This document shows positions 21,097-31,636 of a stretch of DNA of 64,000 nucleotides, piece by piece (the first letter of the stretch is position 1; every line of letters starts with the position of its first letter). Source of the DNA: Hydractinia symbiolongicarpus (Eukaryota > Cnidaria > Hydrozoa > Anthoathecata > Hydractiniidae); assembly GCF_029227915.1 (NCBI RefSeq), contig NC_079881.1, forward strand, positions 14,423,501-14,487,500, given 5' to 3'. The position numbers and the translations under genes are program-made. The notes under the pieces are model-generated. The model saw only the letters and a list, made by a program, of their open reading frames with translations. It did no database searches and was not told the origin of the DNA.

Positions 21097-23030
21097 ACTT
21101 TAAATATAAACATTGCTTTAGAATTTCGATGCACTGCAAGCTTTGAAATTAACTATTGTACACCACATATATGTAGTACATTCTGTATAGATGCTGGATA
21201 TGAACTGGAAGTTATAGATACTTACACAGAAAGATCAGTTATTTCAAGTCTTGCAGTGCATATGCATGTTACTGGTTAGCATTGCATTTTGTTACATTTT
21301 GTTACTGTTTTTTCTGTTCATACATATGAACAAGCCTGCAGAAAGTTCAGTCCTTCATGGTTGATGTCTGACGAATATTCAAGGCTTGTTCATAATGTAT
21401 ATAACTGTAGTTTCACGACTTGCTTTGTTTTGTTTACTCCTTGCACCTGTGATTGAGTGTACTTTTTCTGTATATAGTTTCCAGCCTTAAAGCAAAATAT
21501 ACACTCTCACAAGTAACAGTTATTTCAAGGCTTGATTTAAAGTAGTAAATGTGGAGCAATAACTAACAAAAGCCATGTATTAAGCCATGAATATATTTGT
21601 TTTATGCCATACATATATACTAGTTATATAAGTGAAATAATCATCAATCATTACTGTTGGGGAGAGATTTTTCGAAGCATTTTTATCCTCCATATTTGGT
21701 TGGCAATTCCTCCTCAGTGATTATCAACAGTTATTTCAAGCCATCCATCTTTTTGGCATATTTTCTGCATATAACCTTCAGCTGTAAAGCATTTTCTTGA
21801 CAAAAACAGCTATATTTTTCCTAGAAGTCATAATTCTAAACCCTATACAAATTTGACTGTTCCAGTCTAGCTCCAACAATTCCGTCTTTAAATCTAAAAC
21901 CCGATTTTCCCGGTTTTGATAGTTCGGCTAAACCTCTGAATCACGTCTGGGCTTTTAGATGTCACAATGCTAACGCCTATACAAATTGGTTGTCCTGGTC
22001 TGGCTCTAACAAAGTCGGTCCGTAAATTTAAAACTGGATTTGATAGCCACGCCCGGGGCTTTTTATTTACCACACACAATTGACTCGGGCAAATCTTACC
22101 CAGGTCATCTATGACGTTTTTCAAAATTTAATCCACAAGTCCAAAAATGATCACATGCACGATAAACACTTCTGCAGCCTTATTGTGCGCATGACCGTTT
22201 TTGGACAAGTGTACTAACTTTTTGCGAATGCGCAAAATAAATTTTTGCCGTGTTTTGGTCAGATTAAATTTCGGTGGATCGGGATATTTTGGAAGTTTGC
22301 GTGAATTCGTTTTCGCGAATATGTGCAATGCATCATCACTTGCGTAGACACATCAGTTCAAAATTTTTCGACACACTGCGATCTTGGTAAAAAATTATAC
22401 CAAATGCTGAACGGGCCAAAGAAGATCATGTGCGTGCTGCAACCGTGTTCGCGCCATAAGGCTCTTGTTTATTTATGTTTCTCTAGCATCATTCATGGGA
22501 ATCAAAAGGCATTCAAAATCTGCATAAATCGCAAAAGGTACCTTGAATACGGGTTTCTCGTATTCGAATGCGCAATACTTCGCTATACATGGAAACGAGG
22601 CTTGGAATGGTAAAATGTAAACAAAGTAGGCGAAATCAAATCGTTTTTTAACACCTGACCCTCGAAAAGTTTTGAGCACATTAAAAACGTGCTTACCTGC
22701 CAAATCTTTTGATTTATTTTTTAAAAAACAATATGAGAACCTGTAGTCAATGACTAAAATGCTAAAATAAAATAAGTTTTATGAAGCTAAAGCTCAACTA
22801 TCTTGTGGTTGAGTTAGCAAACAAAAATAAACAAGAAGCCCTGGGGGCTCTAAGAATTTCCGCGCGCTACCAAAATATTTGATGAAAACCTGCTAATTAG
22901 TTGTGTTATTGTGCCAAACATTCGAAGGGGTTTGGTGCATGAACCTCTGAAGATAAAGCACACCAGTGACATTATATCTTACAACAAACGCAAACAAAAC
23001 GAAACGTGTCATAATAAACTCACAAAGAAA
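21097..23030. other. Non-coding AT-rich DNA with a ~130-bp partial duplication
   Basis: AGTTATTTCAAG recurs near 21,237, 21,530 and 21,731. A segment containing CTATACAAATT, then CAGTCTAGCTC or GGTCTGGCTC, and TAAATTTAAAAC is present twice (about 21,838-21,905 and 21,969-22,040). No gene was recognised. This is probably decayed Helentron 3' sequence plus spacer. Confidence 0.4.
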
Positions 23031-23032
23031 TT

Positions 23033-23335
<303 letters not shown>

Positions 23336-23339
23336 AATT

Positions 23340-23632
23340 TCTTTTACATTGACGTGTAAAAAAAAAAATAAAAAAAAATAAAAAAAAATTCTAGCTTCTC
23401 GGGAAAAGTCGCTAATTAAAGTCAATGAAGAAGGCAATTAATTTAGTTAATTTGACTTCTTTGCTTTGCATACCATCATCCTGAGATAAAGGATGGTTAG
23501 ACTATAGCTTTTATTTTTGAGATCCTATATATTGCAAGGAAGTGGTATGCCAGAAAATTCGGGAAAAAAACAAAAAAAACACAACAAAAACAAATCGCAA
23601 AATGCTATAAATACTAAATAAAAGTCTGCCTG
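23340..23632 (-). mobile_element. 3' UTR of the CR1/jockey-like LINE
   Basis: This non-coding stretch sits between the stop codon at 23,633 and the (TAA)n tract. It includes a hairpin-like pair (CATCCTTTATCTCAGGATGATG) near 23,470-23,495 and A-rich runs near 23,350-23,390. It would be the template end recognised by the element's reverse transcriptase. Confidence 0.5.
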
Positions 23633-26170
23633 TCAAATAAAACCTAATCCATTAATATACGGTTTGCACAACCTACAAGGGCAACTTTCTGGATTCCATT
23701 TCTTAATTTTTGACTTAAACTCTTGTAACGTTTCAGATGTTTTTATATTTGATGGTATCATCTGCCACAATTTTGGCGCAAAATTTGAGATAGTTTCAGT
23801 GCCATAAGTAGACGTTTTTGCTGTGCGATAGCAAAGTTCTCTTTCATTTCTCAAATTATAAGTGCTACTACGGAACAGAAAAATATCACTTATTATATCA
23901 GGTGAGAGTTTGTTTTTAGCTTTATATATTTCTATAGCTAGTGTTTCAAGATTTTTTTCGTGTATCGTTTTTGATTTATCTCTATGTAACAGTTCCTTAA
24001 ATGTTGATGTATGGTCACAATAGATTATTCGAAGTGCTCTTACATGCAGATTATTAATTCTGTTATTCAATGTTCTATTGTGGAACATCCATATCAAAGG
24101 ACAGTAACTGAATTGAGAGGTAACAAAAGCCTTCATAATAACTCTTCTTTTTTGAGTATCCATGTAAGGTGCAACACGCGCTAACGCATGTAGTTTTTGG
24201 CTGGTTTTTTGACATAAGTCCGTTACATGCAAATCAAATTTTAATTTCCGATCAATTTTTATCCCTAACAGTTTCTGTTGGTCACTGTTTTCAATGTACG
24301 TGTCTCCAACGACAGCTTTTGTATCAAGTGGTAAGCTAGAAAGAAGATGGCTCTTTGCTTCATTGGCTTTCATACCGTTTTCAGCAAACCATATAAACAT
24401 TCTTTTTGCTGTTTTTTCAAGGTCTTCTACAACTTGATTTTTATCAGACCCATACGTATATGGGGTATTGTCATCTGCGTAGCTAGCTATATCAGTTTCA
24501 ATCGTTATCAGAAATAAATCTATCAGGAAAACGTTGAAGAGTAGTGGGCCTAAAATAGACCCTTGTGGCACACCAAATAAGAAGTCCAGTAACGTACTAA
24601 ATGAGTTGTTTATTTTAACTCTTTGTTTCCGGCCAGTTAAATAGCTATGTATTAATCTCAAAGCATCCTTGTCAAACCCATAAGCGTGCAATTTAGCAAT
24701 AAGTAAATCGTGATTTATACAGTCAAAAGCTTTAGACAAGTCTGTCAATAACGCTGCGTAAGATCCTTTATTATCTAGGCTTTTTTTACATTTTTCGATC
24801 ATTGCTATAAGGCATTGCTGCGTACTAAAACCTCTCCGAAAACCACACTGCTGCTTGTTAAAAATAGGTTGAAAAAAAGCTTCAATTTGTTCGTATAAGC
24901 ATTTTTCGAATATCTTAGAGATATTAGGCAGTATACTGACCGGGCGGTAGTTACATTTGTCCGTACGGTCCTCCTTTTTAAAAACTGGAATGACGTCTGC
25001 GTTCTTAAGGCTTTTTGGAAAATTGGATTGGTCGATGTTATAATTTATGCTATTGCACAAAACATTTCCAAAAATGTCAGAATTTTCCTGTATTATTTTC
25101 GTTGGAATGTCAGACTGCTGTGTAGTTTTATTTTTATCCAAATCTTTAATTTTTTTTGTAACATCAGATAGGCTGACTCGTCTAAAAGAAAGCTTTTTAC
25201 CAGACTCGCCATAAAACTGTTTGATTTTGACAACACTTGGATGATTAGCAAATTTTGATAACGAGGTCTCAATAGATTTATCATTAAAAATATTATCATT
25301 TTGTGGATTTTCATTTAGCTTGATTCTAAGATTGGGAACAAGGTTGCAAAAATAATCATTGAAAATCGATGCTATTTCAAGGTCATCAGTGATAGTTTTT
25401 CCATTTTCAACTAATGTTATCAGCTCTTTGTTTTTGACTTTCTCAGTAAAGCAAGGTTTAACTGTGTTCCAGAATTTTTTATTATCTGTAACACTTTTAA
25501 TCTCTAAATTGTTATAGTAGGTTTCTTTACTTTTTTGTACTAGTTTGACACATTTATTTCTTTGCTTTTTAAAAGCAGTTTTATTTTCATCGCTTTTGTT
25601 TTTTAAGTATTTATTTCTTAGTCTAGATCTAGTCATTATTGCCTTATTTAACTCTTTATTCATAAAAGGTGCTTGGTTGGTTCTCAAATATTTCGTTTTC
25701 TTTGGAGCATGTATATTAAGAGTGTTCATGACTTTGTTCAAAGATGCTTCAAGATCAATACCTAAGAAATCGGTTTCATTTAACGATTTAAAAAGGTCCC
25801 CCCGGAAAGTTTCATGGTCAAATTTTTTGTAGTCCCTATATTGTTGTATGTTCGGTTTACCCTTTTTAAATTTAGTTTTCATAAAAGTCACAGTCATCTT
25901 GTGGAAGTCAGATAAGCCTGTTTCCACAACATTAGTGTGTTGAAAGCTTGATGATCTGTTAGTAAGGATCAAGTCGATGCAAGTTGGGTTGCATTGGCTT
26001 TTAAAACAAGTAGGCTCTTTTACAAGGTTATGCAAACCATACATTTTTGCAAAATCAGAAAGTGGAATTTCGCTTGGTTCAGCATTGAAATCACCGATCA
26101 CAAGAAGATTGTCATAAGTAGCAGAATGTTTAGCAAGTTCCTCTTCAATATATTGCAAATGTTTTTTCAA
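23633..26170 (-). CDS. Non-LTR retrotransposon ORF2 (endonuclease-reverse transcriptase), 5'-truncated
   Basis: Uninterrupted frame of 845 codons. Residues 1-95 are the C-terminal half of an AP-like endonuclease (VIGDFNAEPSE at 24-34, IDLILTNR, and GLSDFHK where SDH is expected). The RT domain spans about 390-650: RPVSILPNISKIFEK (409-423), GFRRGFSTQQ, LTDLSKAFDCINHDLL (475-490, first catalytic Asp), GVPQGSILGPLLFN (533-546) and SYADD (563-567). The C-terminus has RRVIMKAF, FSYCPLIWMFHNR and CPCRLCKPY. The layout fits the CR1/jockey group. The endonuclease N-terminus is missing because the copy is cut at about 26,180, so it cannot move alone although the rest is intact. The lack of stops suggests a recent insertion. 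Confidence 0.92.
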   Translation of the reverse strand: MKKHLQYIEEELAKHSATYDNLLVIGDFNAEPSEIPLSDFAKMYGLHNLVKEPTCFKSQCNPTCIDLILTNRSSSFQHTNVVETGLSDFHKMTVTFMKTKFKKGKPNIQQYRDYKKFDHETFRGDLFKSLNETDFLGIDLEASLNKVMNTLNIHAPKKTKYLRTNQAPFMNKELNKAIMTRSRLRNKYLKNKSDENKTAFKKQRNKCVKLVQKSKETYYNNLEIKSVTDNKKFWNTVKPCFTEKVKNKELITLVENGKTITDDLEIASIFNDYFCNLVPNLRIKLNENPQNDNIFNDKSIETSLSKFANHPSVVKIKQFYGESGKKLSFRRVSLSDVTKKIKDLDKNKTTQQSDIPTKIIQENSDIFGNVLCNSINYNIDQSNFPKSLKNADVIPVFKKEDRTDKCNYRPVSILPNISKIFEKCLYEQIEAFFQPIFNKQQCGFRRGFSTQQCLIAMIEKCKKSLDNKGSYAALLTDLSKAFDCINHDLLIAKLHAYGFDKDALRLIHSYLTGRKQRVKINNSFSTLLDFLFGVPQGSILGPLLFNVFLIDLFLITIETDIASYADDNTPYTYGSDKNQVVEDLEKTAKRMFIWFAENGMKANEAKSHLLSSLPLDTKAVVGDTYIENSDQQKLLGIKIDRKLKFDLHVTDLCQKTSQKLHALARVAPYMDTQKRRVIMKAFVTSQFSYCPLIWMFHNRTLNNRINNLHVRALRIIYCDHTSTFKELLHRDKSKTIHEKNLETLAIEIYKAKNKLSPDIISDIFLFRSSTYNLRNERELCYRTAKTSTYGTETISNFAPKLWQMIPSNIKTSETLQEFKSKIKKWNPESCPCRLCKPYINGLGFI

Positions 26171-26439
26171 ATTAAAAAACTAACAAAAAATACAGCCTAT
26201 CATTCATGGTTGAAAGTCTTGCGATTGAAACGTTTATGGTCTTAAACGGCATTAGTTGACAAAAAATCAAATTTTGATGTGACCATCATTTTCAGCATAC
26301 TTTTTTTATTAACTGTGTCAATTTTTGGTAGAAAATAAAGCAGTTTTAATTTTTGGATAAATTTTGACCAGAAATGACATTTAGGTGACAAAAAATCAAA
26401 CTTTTGTACCATCAACATTTTCAGCATACTTTATTTGTT

Positions 26440-26585
26440 AACTGTGCCCAACCTCGTCCCCAGGGCATCTTGTATCTTTTCTGACCCTGGGACGGCGATA
26501 CGAACATGGTGTTGTCCATGTTCGTATCGCCGTCCCAGGGTCAGAAAAGATACAAGATGCCCTGGGGACGAGGTTGAACTGTGCC
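26440..26585. mobile_element. 128-bp perfect foldback element with 9-bp target duplications
   Basis: Two 61-bp arms (26,449-26,509 and 26,516-26,576) are exact reverse complements around a 6-bp loop (TGTTGT). The arms begin CAACCTCGTCCCCAGGGC. AACTGTGCC flanks the element on both sides (26,440-26,448 and 26,577-26,585). Long terminal repeats plus 9-bp duplications are the Mutator-like pattern. Perfect arms imply very recent origin or gene-conversion repair. A degenerate relative of the tip lies at 48,656-48,701. Confidence 0.9.
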
Positions 26586-26789
26586 AAATTTTGTCGAAAA
26601 CAAATACCAATTTTGGCCTGAAGCGTCAATACTAGACTTCCCAGTAGTTAAGGAGCTTGGGTACGAAGTTTACATCTGTGACGGACCAACATGAAATCCC
26701 AGGGTCGATTTTTTCTCAAAAAATGCTCCGAAAGAAAAAAACGACGGTTTTAAAGAATTTCCTACGCCTTCGGGCGCGGAAATTCAAAA

Positions 26790-27480
26790 ATGAATTCACA
26801 AGAAGTATACGCAGGTAGTAGTAAAACTCGTCCTCAAAAAAATTTATCTGGTGGATTTGGGAATTATTGTTGTATTCCTGGCTGTAAAAGTGCTCTTTAC
26901 GACTCAGACAGAAAGAAAACAAACATTGGACTTTTTAGAATTCCTAAACAAGAAACCCTAAGACGGCAGTGGACCAATGTTATTAGAAATGTTAGAAGAA
27001 AAGGTGGCGCTGATAATTTTAACATTGAGGATCCCAAAAAAAATTATAAAGTGTGCGAGTTTCATTTCAAAACTGAAGATATCAGAATAACATTGGGAGG
27101 GATGCTGTACCTTCTATCTTTAAAATAGAGACACACAAAGTACGTAGAAGACCTCCACCTAAAGATAGGCATATCCCTAGTAGTAGCAGCAGTAAAAGTG
27201 AAGAAGTCATTTCAGAGTACCAAGAGTCTCTTGTAGTGTCTGCTGACCAATTTGATGGGGAAATTTCACAAGAGGTTACGGAGCTTGATATACTGAAAAG
27301 GGAATTAAAAGAACTGAGAGAAAAAATCAAGAATTTGAACAACGCAACGATTTTCTTTCAGAAGAAAATGAACAGCTTTTTTCCTTTAAATACAGATATG
27401 AAAATTTACATAAACATAATAAACTATTTCGCACTGCTACTGGTTTGGAAGCAGAAAACTTTGTTTATCGCGCTGGGTGT
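26790..27480 (+). pseudogene. THAP-domain transposase, N-terminal fragment
   Basis: The ATG at 26,790 leads into a C2CH zinc domain: CCIPGC at about residues 27-32, then IGLFRIPKQ, RRQW and CEFHF (second pair). After a one-base shift near 27,098 a basic linker (RRRPPPKDRHIP) and a long coiled region follow. A second shift near 27,340 restores a frame with LFRTATGLEAENF, which resembles the helix-turn-helix that precedes DDE_4-type nuclease domains. The nuclease itself is absent. THAP domains bind element ends in P-like and Harbinger/ISL2EU-like transposons. The fragment could instead be from a domesticated gene, but the frameshifts argue against it. Confidence 0.65.
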
Positions 27481-27559
27481 ATATAAACCAACTCATTTTG
27501 TCTCTTTTATTATATACAAATTTTATTTATCAATAAATTTTTACATGGACGGAAAATAG

Positions 27560-30440
27560 GACATTTTTTTGAATAACGGGGATTTCCCTTATTCTACTTG
27601 CCCATGATGCCGTCGACCGGATTTTGTCGGATTTTTTGAGATGATTAAACATTACATTTATATAAAAGTTAGTATTAAAGCAGCGTTTTTTATAGCGGTA
27701 TATTTATTATGTTCATGATGTTCATGGGGGTTACCCAGAAAATTATTAAAGGACCATTTTTATAGTGGTATATTTATGATGTTAACAGTTTGACATGAGG
27801 TGTCCCAAAACATACAAACATATATCTATGGCCAAGAATACATTAGAAATCTCAAATTATTTAAAACTGTTAAACTGAATATCGATTCAGGAACTCTTAC
27901 ACCGACGTTCCAGGAGAAAAGAAAAATTTATCCAAAAAGAGAACATGAAAACATGAAAGTAGACTCTGAATTGACACAAAAACACTCTTGTAATATATAC
28001 AAGAGCACTTTTGTTTTACTTTATTAGTAGATTATAGTCAAAAGCGAGGGAAGATGTTGTATAGTTTGTATTTTATCTTCAACTTTATATTATGTTCTGT
28101 ATAATATGCATATTTGAAGAAAGGGATTCCTTATGTATGGGAGAGAAGACGTACTTTTTGTTCTTTGTGAACTATGCTTCAGATGATATCATTTTTGATC
28201 CAATGCACAGTAAAAACAGTTTAATAACCGAAAACAGGAAAGGCGTAGGTTCCCGTAAATCCCGGACCCGGTCGGCTAAAAGTCGAATATGCTTCAAAAT
28301 GCGTTTGCAAAAAAAAAAAAAAAAGCTGTATTACAGTGACCATGACTCGACATGATGAAAATAACACCACTTTTGAGAGAGAAAATAAAAGTAAACCAAT
28401 CAAAAGAGCGCTTTAATCTGCCTGATTACTGTTGTCTTTTTTTGCATTTCGAAACTTGTAATTTCAGCCTTGGTTGAATCTTTCATGTATTTTATAACTA
28501 AATTTTAATGTAAATTTTTCATTGACAAAGGCAGAAATCTTCAAGCCTTCTAATACGCTTCTTGGTCAATGTTCGCGCGCTATGCTAAGTTTATGTCAAG
28601 TAAAACTACGGTGCTGGCGCAGTGCTAGGTTGCCTACTGACATAGTTTTTCAACAACTAACAACTAACGCTTCCGTTAATCGTCATGTAACGCTAGAGAA
28701 ATTTTAGCAATCTTTGCTGTGTCTCCCTTCGCAAAATTGTTAAAGCTCCTCGGCTTTTTGCTTTAATTTTATTTATTTCGTTTCCGTTTTGTCAGAGAAG
28801 TGCGATCGAAAGAGATAGCAGATAGGCTATGGTGGAGAATGAATAATCGACCAGAAAAATATCGCGGTAACAAATTGCAGGTTCAGCTCACAAAAAATAC
28901 TTTTCAAGCTAAAAACATTTTATTTTATAACAAATTATGATCGTGATAAATAACATAAAACTCACTGTATCACTCAAAACGTAATTTAAAAAATGTTATT
29001 TTATATTTATAACGTTTGAAACATGCATTAAATAATACTAATAAACTCTATTTATGCTAAAGCTTCACACTAAAACTTTAATAAAAACTTACTATTCTCA
29101 CAAAGGTTACTGCCCCCACAGGGATAAATTTTCGCTACAATTAATGTTTCCGGTTTAGCGAATAAGAAGTTAACTATGTTGAAATTTCAAAAAAATTAGA
29201 ATAAATCAAAATAAATCAAAAACACTTTAATGTCAGATATTGTGGCGAGCTTTCGCAGATTTTAAATAATTTCCGACTTTATTTTCGTCTTTCCGTAACT
29301 TTGAAAATTTTAATTAAAAACAGACAGGAAGTCGCATATAATTCTGCTCACGAAAAAGTAAGTTGTTTAAAAAGTTAACTTAAAATTCAATTTTAAAAAT
29401 GAATAGCAATCCTGACATTTTACGCATTTTGCGAATTTGAAATTCGCGAAAATTTATTCCCTTAACAAAAGCTATCTAGCTAAAATATTTGTATGTAATG
29501 TTCTTTTGCATGCGTTATCGTGTCATTAAAAAAATTAAAAAATCTTTATGCTGATGCACAAAATAGACGTTAGTGAAGCCAATATGCACTAAAATGACTA
29601 AAAAATAATAAAAAAAGCGATAAGAGGAACTGATAAAATGCATTGTTAAAAAATTTACTGGAACTTAAAACATTACCTGAAATATGTTTCAGTAAGTTAT
29701 AAATTATAAATGTTACATATTTATAAATTATATATATAAATATTGTACAGAACAAATTAATGTTCAATAACAGTACTTATGCTCTGGTATAAATAGACAC
29801 ATCCATCATTAGCACGAAAAACATCTCATACGTGATTGACTAAGACGAGAGGTAAATACAATATGTCATATTTTCAGAAACAACAACAGATGTTTAACAG
29901 ACAGTATTCAAATTTCGAAAATAACTTCGAATGTTATCAAAACAAACTTTTAAAAACCAAGCTGCTGTATATGAAAACAATTATTTTTTTATTCCGTCTC
30001 TTAGTGATATGCAAATGCGGTTTCATTATCCACAATTTTCTACTTCTTATTAAAAATTAACTTTTGTTTGCGTTCTTATCTTTTTACAAATTTGTAGGTC
30101 GTTAACTGTTTGAATTTATTGTCACGGGTTTTATACCACAGATAATTTACAACAAACTTTTTTGGAAAAAGAACACGTCCTTCGATTTTAAAATCATGCT
30201 GAGATTTTTTTGCAATAATGATAAACTGGGTATCTCCCGAAGCGTCGTACAAGTTGACATATATTATTTTCCTTCTGATATTTTTGTTTTTATTTTCCTA
30301 GCCGTTATATGTAACATTGTACTCTGTACCATGCGATAACTATTACTTTCTACGAGGAAATAAAAGGTTTCGATAAAAACTCCGCCTATAAGGCAAATAA
30401 AAAATAAAACTGTTTCAAAAAACTAACACTATTTAAAATT
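27560..30440. other. Intergenic AT-rich DNA downstream of CCNF
   Basis: This is the region beyond the 3' end of CCNF on the minus strand. TTTATT at about 30,112-30,117 (AATAAA on the minus strand) may be the polyadenylation signal for CCNF. Near 28,215-28,275 there is a diverged piece of the 200-bp repeat from the window start (TTCCCGTAAATCCCGG). No genes were recognised; the short frames here are low-complexity. Confidence 0.4.
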
Positions 30441-30449
30441 TACTAAAGT

Positions 30450-31158
30450 TCATCTAGTTCTTTTGCCAACAACATTGTTCCTATGTTGCTTACTACAAAT
30501 GTCGGAATGCAACGAGGAATGTTTACGTTTAATAGGAAAATTTAGACCACTTCTCTGTGTCTCAGGCAATACTGCATTTGTCTTGTCTTGAAGTTGTGAA
30601 TGGCAAGACTCTTCAGGAAACAAGAAAACACTTTTCTCATTCAGCGGATTGATATATTTGAACTCAACCATTTCACTCTTTTCAATCATCACTGCTTTTA
30701 CGTTCTTACTGTGGTAAATAGGCGTGAAACTTTCCTTCGACTGATTCAGTCTTGAGGATCCATAATTTAAACTTTCTGCATCCATAGTTGTCTCATCATC
30801 AGAGAACTCGTCCACTGATCTAAACGATGATATTTGAGTTCTCCCTACGCAGAAACTTTCCTCGTCGCAGCTTGAATCACTAACATGATCTAGAAAATCT
30901 TCATAATCACCATAGTAATCGATACTTCTAACGCTAGCGTTAAACGTTTCATCAATATCAAGAGACATAACAACAAACTGTAAAGGATCTTCGGACACAC
31001 ATGACAATGTACAGTCAGCAGCCAAGATGCGGCTTTTCAGCTGAAGTTGTTGTGGAAAAGTTAAATTTGCAATGTTCGAATGCTTAGGAGATAAATATTC
31101 TTCCTTGATGCTCCTTAACGGCAAATCTCTATCGTCTTTTACCGAAGGACAAATAAAG
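30450..31158 (-). CDS. CCNF: Cyclin F, terminal exon (C-terminal tail)
   Basis: Acceptor TTACCAG at 31,159-31,165, then CTTTATTTG. One base completes a Cys codon split by the previous intron. It starts CFICPSVKDDRDLPLRSIKEEY, matching the segment after the cyclin C-terminal fold in cyclin F. The next ~200 residues are acidic and serine-rich (DYYGDYEDFLDHVSDSSCDE, SVDEFSDDE), as in the PEST region of cyclin F, and end in the basic KRKHSSLHS and GKRTR. The stop is at 30,450. The basic tail is a candidate nuclear localisation signal. The tail is shorter than the vertebrate one. Confidence 0.88.
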
Positions 31159-31237
31159 CTGGTAATGTAAGTAAAAAAATGTAAAGAAACACCAGGTATT
31201 GATAACAAACATACTAAAGGTAAACAAAAATACAAAC

Positions 31238-31325
31238 CATTTGTAGTAAAGTATTGCTGTGCAATTAGCAATATCTCTGATTAGGAAACCACTAAAATCT
31301 GACAACTCTGATGGCCAAGGTGTTT
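31238..31325 (-). CDS. CCNF: Cyclin F exon, end of cyclin C-terminal fold
   Basis: 88 nt, acceptor TATTTCCAG, donor GTTTGT. Encodes ETPWPSELSDFSGF, then IRDIANCTAILYYK. The W-x-x-x-L-x-x-x-(S/T)-G-(F/Y)-x-x-x-D-(I/L) block is characteristic of cyclin F here. Enters with 2 nt of a split codon and leaves with 2 nt, in agreement with both neighbours. Confidence 0.88.
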
Positions 31326-31408
31326 CTGGAAATACAAAAATCTCTAAACTGGTAAAATAAATAACTGGCAAAATAAATAACTCCTTCGAATAAGAGAGCG
31401 AAACTTAC

Positions 31409-31470
31409 CAATATTTAGGATCAATCTTGCCAAAAATAACACTGAGGCTGCAATTACTGATCTTTTATAC
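31409..31470 (-). CDS. CCNF: Cyclin F exon, cyclin C-terminal domain helix
   Basis: 62 nt, acceptor TTTTTTTTAG, donor GTAAGT. Encodes YKRSVIAASVLFLARLILNI, the S-x-x-A-A-(A/S)-x-L-x-L-A-R helix of the second cyclin fold. Phases 2 in and 1 out fit the exons on both sides. Confidence 0.9.
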
Positions 31471-31636
31471 CTAAAAAAAATTAATTTCTTAATACCACTT
31501 CCTAACCCTCTTAGATATTTTGATGAGTTCTTTTGATGAGTTTGATGAATTACAGCGTCCTGTTCAACATCTCTCCGTAGGAGTATGCATGTCCCAGGTA
31601 AAATATGGCTTAACAAGTGCGGCAAGTAAGGCAGTT

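Noticed and set aside
26435-26635. Two opposite frames encoding the same LVPRASCIFSDPGTAIRT text
   Set aside because: Produced by the perfect palindrome; not genes.
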